Assembly: GCA_014529385.2 (NCBI GenBank)
Contig: CM043967.1
Coordinates: forward strand, 9,995,001-10,042,500
DNA from: Adiantum capillus-veneris
Lineage: Eukaryota > Streptophyta > Polypodiopsida > Polypodiales > Pteridaceae
Reading direction: 5' to 3'
Length of the DNA stretch: 47,500 nucleotides
Numbering within the stretch: position 1 is the first letter of the stretch; each line of letters starts with the position of its first letter. Made by a program: the position numbers and the translations under genes. The notes below the pieces were generated by a model. It was given only the letters and a program-made list of their open reading frames with translations, ran no database searches and was not told the DNA's origin. Positions 13,209 to 25,390 of this stretch are shown here, piece after piece.

Positions 13209-14873
13209 TTGTTGTGTTATGCTACTCCTTCTACTCATGGACGAGGTCTAAGAGGAAGACGACCTTCTGCAAATCAAGCTTCAAGTATTTTAGAAAGAAG
13301 TGATCAAATAAGTGCGATCATTGTCACTAATATGACAGAAGGTTGGGAGACAGAAGAGGAGGAGATGCAAAGTCAAGACTTGGAGCTTGGCTCCATACAT
13401 GAAGTTGATGAGTCTCTCGCTCCACAAGAGGCATGCTTACAAATAGTGCCGTATGTCGCAAGACATGAAGTAGCAGTCGTGGCACAGAGTTGGGGGATGA
13501 GCACAAGCTCTAAATGCATCGAGGACAGGATATTCTTCAATCTACTTGCATTTTTAGTTGTTTTGATTGTCCACCAATTCCTTTATGTTGATTGATTCCC
13601 TATGCAAGGGTGAGAGGTTTAAGGGATGATGTTAGTGGATTGAAAGCTGCTTTTGCAAAGGAGGGCTATATGCAAAAAAAAGGAGCTTTCATTGTTTTAA
13701 TTTGGAATTGTAAGAAGGAGGAATCTTATGTGACAGGTATTTTATTTTTCTACTTTGGTTCTTGTTTGGTTGCTAAGTGTTCTTTCTTGTTGTCATAAAT
13801 AGTTGCTGAGTGTTCTTTTTTGTTTGTGCTTATGTATTTTGTAGAGGACCTTCTTTCATCATGGGACCCAATCTGGGTTGATATACACAAAGAGTTTGAG
13901 ATAGAGCTTTCTAAAAGACCTAATATTTAAGTTCTCTCTAATAAAATGTTTTATGTGTGGGAGGGAAACCACAGAACAGTTGCTTGGATGGCTGCTATTA
14001 AAGAGAGTTTCTCCTTTTGATCGCTCGAGAGAAACATTGCAATGTGCTTTGTACAATTATTTATCCTACACGAGTGCCAGAGATAGCTCTACTTAGTGGC
14101 TTGCAAAGAATGAATTTGTAAGTTTCATGACTTTCTATATATTCAAGAACACAATGTCTTTTATGTTGTTCTGACTTGGTATGTGTTCTATATAAACTTG
14201 GAATAGCATGAACACACATGCCCTTGTAAGAGATACCATTGGCTGGGTTGATAGATTTTGTCGTGCATCAGAGTTGGCTATTATTCGTCGCATTGCTATC
14301 CTCCATCATGGAGCTTACAGGATGTCAATACCTTTGGTGGTCGGATCGACATAATGCTCTTCTATATACTAACTTGTTTGTTTCTCATTTGGTGTGTTAA
14401 GTGTTATTGTTCTGATAATTGTCTATGTTGTGGTGTAGTGTCATTGTTTTCTCCTACTTATGGTGCATAGGATTGGCATGCAACCACCTTGCTTTTTGCG
14501 AGCACACCACTATTCAATCGACGTGGCATGAATCCTTTGGACTCTTACATGATGCATGACTTTCTAGAGTCCTCTCAGGTGAGGTCATCATTAGGGAAGC
14601 CATGGCGTGGTGGCCTTCAACAAAGTCATCCTTTTGTTGCATGTTTTGTGGAGGTCTTTGTATGCAGTTGGGATGTGTTACAACTCCAATATTGGTAGCA
14701 TGCTTAGGTACAGGGTGGGTTTGTGCAGCCGTTGATAGTGATGATGCCTTGATTTTAAATTATGTGCAACCATTACTTCGTCCTATAAAGCGGAGCAGAG
14801 AGGGGGCTTCCACCCTCGGGGGGTTCACTATGCGTAAAACTGCCATATCACGTGCGTTCAAGACATGTTTGTA
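13209..14873 (+). pseudogene. MULE companion gene, copy 1: GNHR-block protein with a possible DNA-methyltransferase-like C-terminus
   Basis: It is assembled from exon-like pieces collinear with 26280-28060. Piece 1 (13209-13585) has an acidic stretch and SIHEVDES. Piece 2 (about 13592-13736) has IPYARVRGLRDDVSGLKAAF and ends at a GT donor (13737). Piece 3 starts at 13845 after TTTTGTAG and carries SWDPIWVDIHKE and MFYVWEGNHRTVAWMAA. Piece 4 begins near 14209 with MNTHALV. The 3' part (14602-14873) has FCGG, then ILVACLGTGWVCAAVDSDDA. The GNHR block recalls the ParB-like fold (G-N-x-R). The C-terminal run recalls the S-adenosylmethionine-binding motif I and the acidic motif II of amino-DNA methyltransferases. 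Both are inferences; spacing of FCGG to VDSD is longer than usual. In-frame stops and a lost splice acceptor (TTG at 13588-13590 where copy 2 has TAG) show decay. Confidence 0.5.
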
Positions 14874-14960
14874 AAACCCCTTATCTATGAATTTTGTAAG
14901 GGATATAATGTACCCTTTTCTTTTAAAGTCTGTAAGTTTTTTTCAAATTTGAAAAAATAA
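14790..14960 (-). repeat. Right terminal inverted repeat of MULE 1
   Basis: This is the inverted partner of 4690-4870, sharing CTCGGGGG, TATCACGTGCGTTCAA and the outer CCCTTTTCTT/T-run block in the same order. The companion gene frame stays open through the inner part and stops at 14871-14873. Confidence 0.75.
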
Positions 14961-15023
14961 TACCCTTCTGTATATATATTTCTGTAAGTTTTTTTTCAAA
15001 TTTGAAAAAATAATACCCTTCTG
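14930..15023 (+). repeat. Direct repeat at the outer edge of the right TIR
   Basis: Two near-identical 41-42 bp units (14930-14970 and 14982-15023), each beginning CTGTAAGTTTTTTT and ending ATACCCTTCTG, are separated by a short AT stretch. The first overlaps the outer TIR end. Confidence 0.9.
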
Positions 15024-15039
15024 TCGAACTCACGTGATA

Positions 15040-16480
15040 GGTTACATTTTTATTAGGTGACCTCCCTGGGCTTCCACCTCTCTTGATGTTGATGATGTGG
15101 GTGACATGCCTTCGAGTGTCAACCCCTTTGTTGACTAGTGAGACTCCACCTTACTCTTCCTTTTGCTCTCTAAATTTTGTTCCCATCGTACTTGTATGCT
15201 ATTTTGTCACTATTTTGGTATCATTGTTTGTTATGTAGGAATTATGGATAATGATTCAAACAATAATTTCAATTTTATATTTCTTGTTTCTATGATGTAG
15301 GTTCTATATTCTTTACATGTGGATTGTGAGTCTTATCCTTTTTTTTTTTAATGGAAGTGTGTTGCCAATTTATGCTGAGGGGATTGCAAAAACCATGGTG
15401 GCTAATGTACGATACAATTTTGACATCCATGAGAAGTGTCAGAGGCATAATGTCGTTATTACTGATGATGAGTGTGAGTCTTTATAGTCACTAGAGAAAA
15501 CTAAAACATTTTTTAATGTTGTTGTTGAAAAGGCACAACATGCTGCTCTCTATTTTGCATCAATATCCCACTTTTTATCTTACAATTCTTAAAAAATCTC
15601 TCTTTTTTGGATATAGGATATGACAATTGTTTATTGATAAAGTTTAGAAACTTTCTAGATGTATGAGCATTGTTGAATTGCATAAGATTTATTATTAAAA
15701 TTTGAATTTAATCTTGCATTAAAATTGTAGTTTTGATTGTTGTTGTGGATCATGACATGGTTTTCATACTTGTATAATAACTTAGCTACTCGCTCGGGAT
15801 CCTCATTGCTCAAGAAATCTTGCTCGGGTTACGGTAAGACTCATTTGATTGATAAAGTTCTAGACAAGATAATCTAAAAATAAAATCGTTTGAGGTCTAA
15901 TACCATTGTAACTAGAATGTCACCTGACAGAGTGATAGATCATTGCAACGATACTGAACTTGACCCAAAAGCAGGAGATCTAAACTTGAAAACACATTGA
16001 AACAAGAGATATAGAGTGGCGTCTACTAAAGAAAGCTCTCTTCATCACTTAATCTCCCCATCCTTGCAATATTGGCACTGTCAAGCATGTTGGCTCACAT
16101 CCAATACACCCACAAGTTGACAAAATAAAACTTGTTGAAAAGACCATTGGAATATTTGGACTACATTAGGAGGAAGTTGGACTCACTTTTGGCCCTGTAA
16201 GAAGCTCCATGTCAGCTTAGAGAGAGAAAATGATAATGTTAAATAATACATTTTTGGTGATGCTTTTTTGCACCAACAAAAAACCAAAATGACATTCTTT
16301 GTTAGGTAGCTGCTATCTTTATTTTCTTATCCTTCGTTCTCTTGTCAAGAATCCAACTAACCGTACAATTAATGATTTGAAATGCCAACTTACAAGCGTT
16401 CCCTCCTAAAACTTAAGCTACAAGTAATCTATCAACTCTAAACATGGGACTATATTGATTTCAAATGCAAACTTACAAGC
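15040..16480. other. No gene recognised
   Basis: AT-rich sequence. A short open segment at about 15358-15486 (plus) looks protein-like, containing AKTMVANVRYNFDIHEKC, but I do not recognise it. A 44-bp segment at about 16373-16417 is repeated at 16456-16500 (both contain CTTACAAGC and TTCCCTCC). Confidence 0.4.
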
Positions 16481-16599
16481 CTTCCCTCCCAAAACTTGAG
16501 ATATTTTGTCAGTCTTCAGTGTTTGTATGTCTCTCTATCAACTCTAGGAATAGAGAATGCTTCTTTTCCTGATGAAAACACCAATTTGAGCTTGCAATC

Positions 16600-17945
16600 C
16601 TTAACCCTTTTATCTTCAACTCTTACCCAAAGAAAGAACACACATCATCTTCACGTTGATGTATTGCAAGAGTACCCACCATTGCAGAAACATAGAGGGA
16701 AAGAACTTAGAAGGACAACCAAGGAATATCATTTGTATTTGTAGATTGATGGGTCTATTTACCCAAAGGATCCTACAACAAATGCACCACCTCCATTTGC
16801 TAATATCACTAACCTTTTACGTTTCACAGGCGATGGCAAAGATGGCCTGTTGGGTTACACTCAACATTTGAAAATGCAAGGATAGAATGTAAAAAAGTAT
16901 AGAGACTTCCTAGCAATGGAGAACATGCAGCTGAAGAAACTTAGCGAGGCATGCGCTTAGAAGATTTTATCAAATAGAGAGAAAATCCAAATCCTTGAAA
17001 AAAAAATCACAAGTTTGTAGGAGAAAGACACTGCTTGGGAGTCAAAAAAGAAAACAATATCTATGTAACATAGAGAATATGAAGATTGGTAGTGGCGGCT
17101 TGAAAAAATGCATACGAGCTTTAAGGTAGCTCGAAGTTTTTTATACTTTTGTATCCTATATATGCATTACACTTTCTTATTATTGATCATGATGCATGGT
17201 GCTATCTTTGTAGGTATTTGCTACATCCAAACTTGAATGGAGAAGGTTCGAATGCCAGAGTACATTATAGCCATCTAGTTCCAAAACAAGCACTAGAAGA
17301 GATGATAACTCAGAAAAAAATTCATAAATTGAAAGGGAGGCTCCTTACCTCCTTCATGAAGGAGAACCAGCTGGAACCAATGGAAGTGCAAGGAATACTC
17401 GATGAGAGTGGCATCTTGCAGATGGGATACATGGCACTCTTCAAAGCATTAGCTAAAAAGTCTCAAAATAAATTACAGAGAGGATCATTACTGCCAAATC
17501 CATCACATGTAAAGGCTGCACATCGACACATAAACGATGAAATGTTTGAGAAACATAGGATACCATTCCATATTGAAGCAACATTCTTAGTCAAGGGGGG
17601 TAGAGAGGTACAATACAACGAGCATAACAATCTCTTTGTTGTTCTTGAAGCATTGCAAAGGTATGCAGTTCACTTCTTTGATATGAGTCAAGAGGAGTGC
17701 AATGGGGTTCTCGAGTTTTCTTGAAGCTTGAAAGTGTGAGGTCCTAAATAACAAGAAGCTGGAGAGAGTCACCCCTGATGAACATAGCTTTAAATCGATC
17801 AATAACCAAAGAGGACCCACGATACTTCAGTGTGTAGTCCAAAAACAATATTTTGATGCTAGGATCATTTGGGGGTTTCTAATCACCGAGAAAAAAAATT
17901 CCAGCGAAGTCATGTTCCGAGCAATTCCAAGGGTAAATTGACACA
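16600..17945 (+). pseudogene. Decayed copy of the 43.5-46.4 kb transposase-like gene
   Basis: It is homologous to the intact gene over its N-terminal half. Shared blocks are a H-L-H-V/I-D stretch at about 16650, S-x-YPK(D/N)P-x-TNA near 16755, the GDG(K/E)(D/N)GL(L/M)GY string at about 16833-16860, and a coiled-coil part with stops (16880-17120). After an intron-like gap, the second-exon part (17218-17945) carries FM-KEN, GILD, G-Y-A-L-F, PFHIEATF, and EHNNLFVVLEALQR. It then degenerates through KKLERVT and a match to the EILYWVFHRTN region. The acidic residue proposed as catalytic Asp392 in the intact gene reads Glu here. Sequence beyond the second exon is missing; the copy ends where the minus-strand MULE relic begins. 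Confidence 0.8.
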
Positions 17946-18116
17946 TGAGAAACAATCGTGAAATAAAATAATTATGCCATGCATGTTATTTTTAGTACCA
18001 CAAATTTGTGAACCGATGGAGACAGATTTAGATTTTAGAACCATTCATAAAACATAATACTCGACATATAGTATAATTCTAGGCGGTCCTCTCCAAAATA
18101 TTCCACCAAAAATTTG

Positions 18117-21100
18117 TCACGTACACTTCCCAAAAAAAGTCAACACATGAACTCTATCACTTACGATGCTATCCGAGAACCTCGCAAAACTTGAAATATA
18201 TTCTTTTGTAAGTGCATATTGATGCACAAACTCATGGGCAATGGAGTCCAAACCCAAGATTCTAAAAAACACAAAGTAGATGTGCTTGCAAGGCACACAT
18301 GCAACATGTTTGCTATCACACACCTAAAAATCCTCACATGAGCATTGGGGGAAGTCTGCAAGTGTGAGAGTATACGTGACACCTTTCTCCACTGACCCAG
18401 TTGTACTAACACGAAACACATGTGATACATTTGGGACCACAATTTCCACCCTTACTAATTTGGCAGCTATAGTTCTTCCCTATGCAATCCTATCATGAAA
18501 ATCTCTTGTAAGTTTTGATCTTCATCTAACAAGTTTTCCATCTCTAAATTTTGGATGAAATGAACTCAATGTGCTACCACATGCTCAAACATTGCGGTTG
18601 CACTCAGCATTTGCATGTGCTTCTTTAAGAACAAACCCATTGTTCAACAACACTTCAACTTCAAATGGCTGCAGATTAGTGCCCTCAGCCACAATGCAAG
18701 TCACAGGTGCAGGTCCTTGAGGACCGACAATCATGTCATCCGCATTCCAAGTATGAGTGTTACTAATGTTGCAGAACCATTTCCGCCTGCCCCAGAAGCT
18801 TGGTGCAAGAACTCCGTGTTTCACAGAAGGTGAAATTTCATTCATGAACCTCCCACATCTTGTAGTATGATCTGCAAGAACACCAAATCATGTCATTTTT
18901 CTCCCAGGCTCAGTACACCTAATTGCCCACACATCCCGAGACACTTTTTGCTCCAACCACATGAGGGGAGTTGTGGATCCTACTGCTTTCTACTCCTAGG
19001 TAGCCCATTTGTTGTTGTGACTGTCACATACTCAGGTCTGTGACTGTCATCTTCTAGTATTTCATCAAGGTCCACCAATAATCGTCTAGATCTTTGAACA
19101 CTCTTTTCCCTCATTGATTCGCTATTCATCTCAGGACTTGGCATGCACATCTCCCTCAAAGAAGAATTAGCTAGGTCTATGAGCTTCTTACCCGACCCAC
19201 TAGCAGCCTGCTGACTCATAAACCTTGCATCCGAATCTGCCACCACTATTGGTCTAGTGCATGTGTTACTCCCTTTAAGATATGCATTGTACCTAACACT
19301 CTGCAACACAACTAGAGCCATATTTGCATAGGTTTGCTTCATACAAACCAATACTAGACTTGTATCCAATAGCTTCACGCATGCTAGCATGCTTTGCCTC
19401 TATGAGATCGATTCTTGGCACAAAAACACTTGCTGCATCTTTGCAAACAAATCTATCACCCCAATGAGGCACTCTTACATCCCACCAAGACAACCATGTT
19501 TTTAATGATGGAATCTCGTACTCAATGGCATGCCCAACATGCCAAATTTTCTAAGCTCTTCTTTACAAACATTTGCAGCATTCTCTGTGGAGGCATGCAT
19601 CCACTTTTGGCATTTAAGTTTGTGCTCTTCTTGGTAAGAGGGACGGATACACTTTGAAGTATGCCTAACCATACTTTGCTCCCAATGGAGCACGTGTGAT
19701 CTTTTTTTTTCCAGGCATTTTCTTATTTGCATCGCCAAAGTAAACCGTATGAAAAACAATCCAATTTTCATTAGTCTCATTTGCCATGAAACCTCTAAAC
19801 TCGGGTTCTCAAATCCCAAATCCATCACCACCTTGTTAAGCATTCTCCAAAACTCCATCTGTGCATGTTTATTTTCAATTGTAAATTCATATATTGCAAA
19901 ATTTAAAAGTTTTCAAACGTAAGGATCATATACATGTGCTGACATAGTAGGCCATCCATAAACTCTATGCACATGGTCAAAGTGCACCCACATATCTTGC
20001 AAGTTACCTCCAGGACGCATACAATTCACCAAGTCCACCCCACTACCAGGACACATTGTAGACAATTTGAAAACATGAGGTTGTTTCTGTGCTCCCAACT
20101 GGCCTGGAAAAAGAACACTGTGCATGTATGGGTATCGACTGTTGCTCTTTAATTTCAATATAGACTCAAATCTCATTGAAGTGATACCCTTGGCTTTTTT
20201 GGCTGTTTCCAAACTCTGTTGCACACGATGCTTATTAGAGAGTGGAGTCACTATGTTAAGGAACATGGAAAATTCATCTTCGACCAAGGGAGAATTCTTA
20301 GAGGAACTTAGGCCCATGAACCTATCCATTACTATCTCTTATGTTGTTACTCTCTCCAACTATTTAGTTGTAGTCAGAGGATCTAAAGTTGCCTGTGCAA
20401 GCAAAGCTTGGGAAATAACTTTGTCGATAGCTCTACTGTTTCCCTCATCCACTAGATGCTTGTGATAACCAAGATGAATTACACATCTACTAACAAACTC
20501 CTTTTCAATAGGGATGCAGTAATAAATGACTGCAGCACAAGCATTTACACATTTTGGCATCTAATGACAATGGACACACACAAGCTTGTAAAATTCTGCT
20601 CCAATTAATCCCCTTTGTGGTGCTCCTGCTAATAGTCCCTTCCATTGACTCTCATTTGGAAGCTTTTTTCTCAAATGATAACTACAATCAAGATTGACAC
20701 ACCACAAATGGCCACAACATCTACTAAATTGCACGACACCTTTGAACAAATCACTGTTTCAAGTCACATATTCCATCCAAGAATGTCCATCAAAATGTTG
20801 CTCCATACCATTCATACTTGAGTTTTCACCTTGTGGAGGCAACTCAAAAGCAATATACCCATCATATTGACATGGGAGCTCAGACACTTGCACAAATTTT
20901 TGAACTTGTCTCAAGGCCACAACAAGGTTAGTTTGTGGTTGCAGGGTTCTAATGAAGTCAATGACACTTGCACCTGGAAGCCACAAGTCATCAAATTTTT
21001 CTTTGATCACTATCGATGAAACTTTTTAGCCATCAGCATTAGGCGATAAACAAGAGGTGACAAGAATCTTGTACAACTGTGAAACTTTATGGTCAAGGGT

Positions 21101-21337
21101 GTAAATTAGGTCACCATCATTGTTCTCTCTATGTTCAAGATGACCATTATCTCCAGACAATGTAAGGTGACATAGAGAAAAATCAACATTTTGAATATCA
21201 AAATGTTGTTTAAGCGTGTCAACCTTGATCTCTTGAAACCAACTATCAGATAGAAGAACAATCTTTTGACCTCTTTGGGTTCTATAGATAGTAATATGTC
21301 TGCTCATTGAGAAAATAGAAAGGATGATACTCGCCAC
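18117..21337 (-). pseudogene. MULE transposase with SWIM zinc finger, copy 2 (decayed)
   Basis: Collinear with copy 1. The N-terminal domain is at 21337-20760 (contains YDGYIAFELPP). The Cys/His region is at 20749-20440 (C-x-G-H-x2-C-V-N-L-D-C, C-V-H-C, then IHLGYHKHL). The DDE-like core is at 20330-19440 (PGSGVDLVNCM, WVHFDHVHRVYGWPT, GFMANE, HWEQSMVRHTSKC, WWDVRVPHWGD). A linker follows (MALVVLQSVRYNAYLKG), then the SWIM finger at 18350-18278, C-S-C-E-D-F ... C-V-P-C-K-H-I-Y-F. The SWIM zinc ligands are intact here. The second proposed catalytic Asp reads Asn in GFMANE. Frameshifts and stops are fewer than in copy 1 but enough to make it non-functional, including one directly after CVHCH at 20561. 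No TIRs were found around this copy. Confidence 0.72.
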
Positions 21338-21349
21338 AGTAAAAAGTGT

Positions 21350-21955
21350 TATTTCATCTAATGTTTCTTCTTATATCTTAAAATGTCATAAATATTGTAG
21401 GCAGCGTTTGCTTTTGTCATGAGTACAAAAAATATTCTACAATGATTTCTATTTGAAGATCGTCCTTGGAAATTGAGTAGTTGTCAGAGTCTTGAAGTCG
21501 TTACTAGCAGCCACAAAATTGGTGTCGAGATCAAGTGTAGACAAATGTAATTTCCCTAACACATGAAAAAAAATGCGAACTTAAAATATTCAAATTCAAA
21601 GAAATTACACTAAAACTTGTCAATATTTTCTTTTTTTTAGAGGCATTTAATAGTGATTTTAAATGGAATCGGGTATTTTCTTATACTAAATGGGAACAAG
21701 GACCCAATTTTTTGTCTTGCCTCATTTTTCCGTCCGCCCTTGTTTGAAACAACGAGCTATGGGATGTGCGCAATAAGAGCATGGCCACAAAGCTGTAGGC
21801 TATTTTAAGCGAATGAAAAGCAAGCTCTCTCTATATCCTCATGTACGGATCACTTGAAACGGCGTCTCTTGGAATGAACTGCTCGTAGGATACGCACAAC
21901 AAGAGCAGGGCCAGAAAGCTCTAGGCCTTTTTCAATTTGCTATCTCAGAGCGTGG
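21350..21955. other. Transition from MULE copy 2 to PPR debris
   Basis: 21350-21720 is AT-rich with no gene seen. From about 21750, phrases such as a decayed GYAQQ(E/G)QG(Q)KAL(G) unit appear on plus, twice in about 150 bp (near 21760 and 21870), marking the start of the PPR array. Confidence 0.5.
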
Positions 21956-21959
21956 GCTC

Positions 21960-23540
21960 TTGAAATGCATTGATTGCAGGGTTTGTCCCACAACAGATGC
22001 AAAGCGAGGTCCTCTCTCCAAATGCGATCACCTACGCACGCATCTTGAAGGCATGTGCCTCTAAGAAAGATGTTGATATGGGCACAAAAATTCACAATTA
22101 TATTGTCAGTCAAAGTTTATTGAAAAAAGATGTGCTTGGCACATGGGTATCAAAATTCATGATGTGATTGCTAGGTAGGGGCTGTTGATTGCAAGATATG
22201 CACAACATGGATATGGCAAAAAAAATATGGTCTTCTTTTACGAGAGTCGAAGTGAGGGATGCTCGCCAGACAAAGTCTCTTAAAGTGCTCTTATGGCCCT
22301 AGGTTGCTTTAAACAAATGCAAAGAGGGGGTTTCTCACATTGAGATTGTTGATAGCGGATTGGTGGTGAAAAAATATTGTACTTGGTTGTGCTTTGGTAT
22401 ACTTGTATGTCAAATGTGTTCTCTCATGAAAGAAAAAAAATCTCTTGATGGGCTTTCCTTGCGGAATGTCATCACCTCAAACACATTGATTGCTGGATAT
22501 GGCCAACTTCATTGTGCTAGGGTAGCTCAAGAAGCAGATGCAAACAAAAGGTTTTTCTCCAAATGCATTATCTATGCTTGCATCTTGAAGGCATTATCTA
22601 TGCTTGCATCTTGAAGCCCAATGGCCTTATGCAAGCCATTGACATGGGTGACAAAATCAATGAGAAGATACCTGGTCCGGCGCCGTTGGTGAAGGATGTC
22701 ATGCTTGGCCATGCTTCGTTGATATGTGTGGTAGTGACAAAAGCATAAAAAGATGAAAAGTTCTTGATTGGCATTCTCTCTGGAATGTCATCACTTGCAA
22801 CGTATTGGGTGCTAATATGCTTGTCGCTCTCTTGATTGTGTTACGGAACCTCTTTCTCCAAATACATTCACCAATGCTTGCACCTTGAAGGCTTGTGGAC
22901 TTATGGAAGACTTTCACATGGGTATTAGAATTCACGATGTAATTGCTAGTCAGGGGTTGTTGGGAGTACTATGTCATGCTTGGTGGTGGTTTGATCAATA
23001 TGTATACCAAATGTGGTGTCCTCACAATAGCACAAAAACTTCTTGAAGGGCATCCTCCCTGGGATGTCATCTCTTGTAGCGGGTTAAGTGCAAAAGATGT
23101 CCAACATTGTTGATGTAAGAAAGTGCATCAATGATAGACATTCAATCATGCAGTGAGTAAGCAGTATCATTTTTTTATTCTTGACACTGAGAACGCAGTT
23201 AATGAACGCACTGAAAATTGCACGCTTCCGTGGGAATGGCACGTTTCCTCGTATTATAAAAATTGGGGAGGACTGGGCAAACTCCCCCATGCAATGAGAC
23301 TTGCGTGTTTTCTTTGCTTTGAAACATAAAAATGGAACAAAAAACACTTAATAACATTGACATCTTGTATGATTTTAAACATTGAGCTTGACAAGACTCT
23401 AACCCTACTTGTAGATTTTTGTGAGGTACCCTCTGAAGCACTAGATCAGTATCCCATTTTTACAAGGTGCACCTCTGAACCACAACAATCAATATCTTGA
23501 ACATGCTTTGAGGTAAAAAAATCTAAGATTTGATGAAAAA

Positions 23541-23612
<72 letters not shown>

Positions 23613-24760
23613 CGCGTGCGCGCGCGCACGTGTGAGAGAGCGCTCTTATTTTATAAAAAAATTGTAACACCCTTTGATGAAAATTTTATCTCTTTAATTG
23701 CACTCATCTACAACTTCCACCTCGAAGGCTTGTGGCCTTATATGAGATCTTCAAACATAATTCATTTTCTCAGTTTTTGACTAAAAAATTGAGGCAACAA
23801 GCAATATTTGGAACACAAGTCAAGCATAGACAAGCAGAGCATGATGAGTTAAAAGGAATTAGGTTTTCTTTTCTAACCGGATTGATTCCAAGATATATCC
23901 AACTTGCTTGTGGCAAGAAAGCTTTGGGTTGTTTTTACTAGATGCGAAGGAAAGGCTTGTCTCTAATTTCAATCACGTACGCTTCCACCTTGAAAGCTTG
24001 TGGCCTTATACGAGATCTTCAAACACAATTTGTTTTCTCAATTTTTAGTTAGTAAAATCTAGAGAACAAGCAATATTCAAAACACAAGTCAGCCATAGAC
24101 AAGCGGAGTGTGATGAGGGGTTAAAGGAAATGGGTTATGCTTTTTAGACCAGACTGATTACAATATATACCTAGCATGGCTGTGGCAAGCCTATATTTGA
24201 ACTGATTTTACTAGATGTGAAGGGAATGCCTCTCTCTAATTGCAATCACCTACGATTCCACCTCGAAGGCTTGTGGCCTTATGCAAGACCTTTACATGTA
24301 TGATTTTTTAAATTCACAATAAGATTGCTAGCCAGGGGCTATCGGAGCAAGATACCATGCTTGATGGTGCTTTGGTCTATATGTCTATCAAATATGGTGC
24401 CGTCACGATAGCACGAGAAGTTTTTGATGGGGATCCTCTCTAGGCTGTCATCTCTTTTAGTGATTGTATGATATGGTCAACCTGGGCTATTTTTGCTAGA
24501 TGTGAAGGAAAGGCTTGCCTCTAATTGCAATCACCTATGCTTCCACCTTGAAGTGCCGGATTCTAGAGGATGCAACTCACATGCTATTACAGTGGTTGCC
24601 AATAAGAAATGTTGTTACCTAGAGTGCGGCAATTGCTGGCTATGCTCTACACAGCAAATTTCCTTGGCTTCTGGTTTTAGAGCATACTAGATTCAGTGCT
24701 CAAGCCAAATGATGTGACTTTTACCAATTTGTTCTCAAGGAAGCTGTCAAAATAGGATTC
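21960..24760 (+). pseudogene. Array of decayed PLS-type PPR repeat fragments
   Basis: Repeated, mutually similar degenerate units are visible on plus. Examples are LSPNAITYARILKACAS with VDMGTKIHNYI (21990-22120), VITSNTLIAGYGQ (22465-22510), ACTLKACG-LMEDF-MGIRIHD (22880-22940), further KACGLM-like pieces near 23700, 23990 and 24270, SAAIAGYALHS (24610-24660) and LKPNDVTFTNLF (24700-24740). These match the plant PPR pattern of paired helices (N-A-L-I-A-G-Y; P-D-x-V-T-F-x-x-x-L-K-A-C). Stops and frameshifts interrupt every unit, and the GT tract at 23543 splits the array. Intact plant PPR proteins bind organelle RNA; this one cannot be translated. Its position between the two genes of MULE copy 2 suggests captured material. 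Confidence 0.8.
23543..23634 (+). repeat. (GT)n followed by (GC/GT)n alternating purine-pyrimidine tract
   Basis: About 33 GT units run into GCGTGCGCGTGCGCGCGCGC, giving roughly 90 bp of strict purine-pyrimidine alternation. Confidence 0.95.
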
Positions 24761-24799
24761 TTTCAACTCAAGGTAAAAGGACTTGTGGAAAACAAAGCA

Positions 24800-24803
<4 letters not shown>

Positions 24804-24867
<64 letters not shown>
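24804..24867 (+). repeat. (CT)n microsatellite
   Basis: About 32 CT units directly after the last PPR fragment. Confidence 0.97.
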
Positions 24868-24868
<1 letters not shown>

Positions 24869-25000
24869 AGATTTTCTCTTCTAGGTTCTTGTTTTCTCTT
24901 ACCCTTGGACTCACTTCAATTCGATACAAATGCGGCTAACGAAGCACTCTAGTTTCCTCTTGTTGTGCCGATTGGTTGCTCCTTACAGATAACACAACTC

Positions 25001-25128
25001 CCACTTGTTGCTCTTCAGCCAGAGAGACCATCCTTGCAAAAAAGCATGGTTCGGTGCTGCAACCAGTCCGCGTTGAACCAGGATTTTTTGCAAGGATGGT
25101 CGTGATGGCTCAGGAGCAGCAAGTGGGT
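25001..25128. repeat. Foldback element with 44-nt arms
   Basis: 25001-25044 and 25085-25128 are inverted copies: CCACTTGTTGCTC on the left against GAGCAGCAAGTGGG on the right, and CCATCCTTGCAAAAAA against TTTTTTGCAAGGATGG. The central 40 nt also pair through GGTTC/GAACC. The loop holds GGTGCTGCAACCAGTCCGC, a near copy of the arm tip of the next foldback. Confidence 0.9.
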
Positions 25129-25390
25129 GGATTTTTTTCCCAAAATTTAAAGTTTTGTTTGAGTAACTTGCGTTGCATTACGTAATCAAACAGTAATTGC
25201 AAAGTTGCTTCATATGTAGTGAGTGAGCAAAAAGCCTCATATTCATATCTTCTCGTCATTATGCATTTGATTGCAAATCTACTTTCAATTGTTGCTGCCG
25301 GCAGTTGCTTCTTTCCTTCCACGGCATACTACCATACAAAAATGCCATCTCTCTGACGTCCCACTTCCATGTACGCCAAATTGAATAGCT

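Noticed and set aside
23544-23780. Cys-Val repeat frame as a cysteine-rich peptide
   Set aside because: It is the translation of the GT microsatellite.
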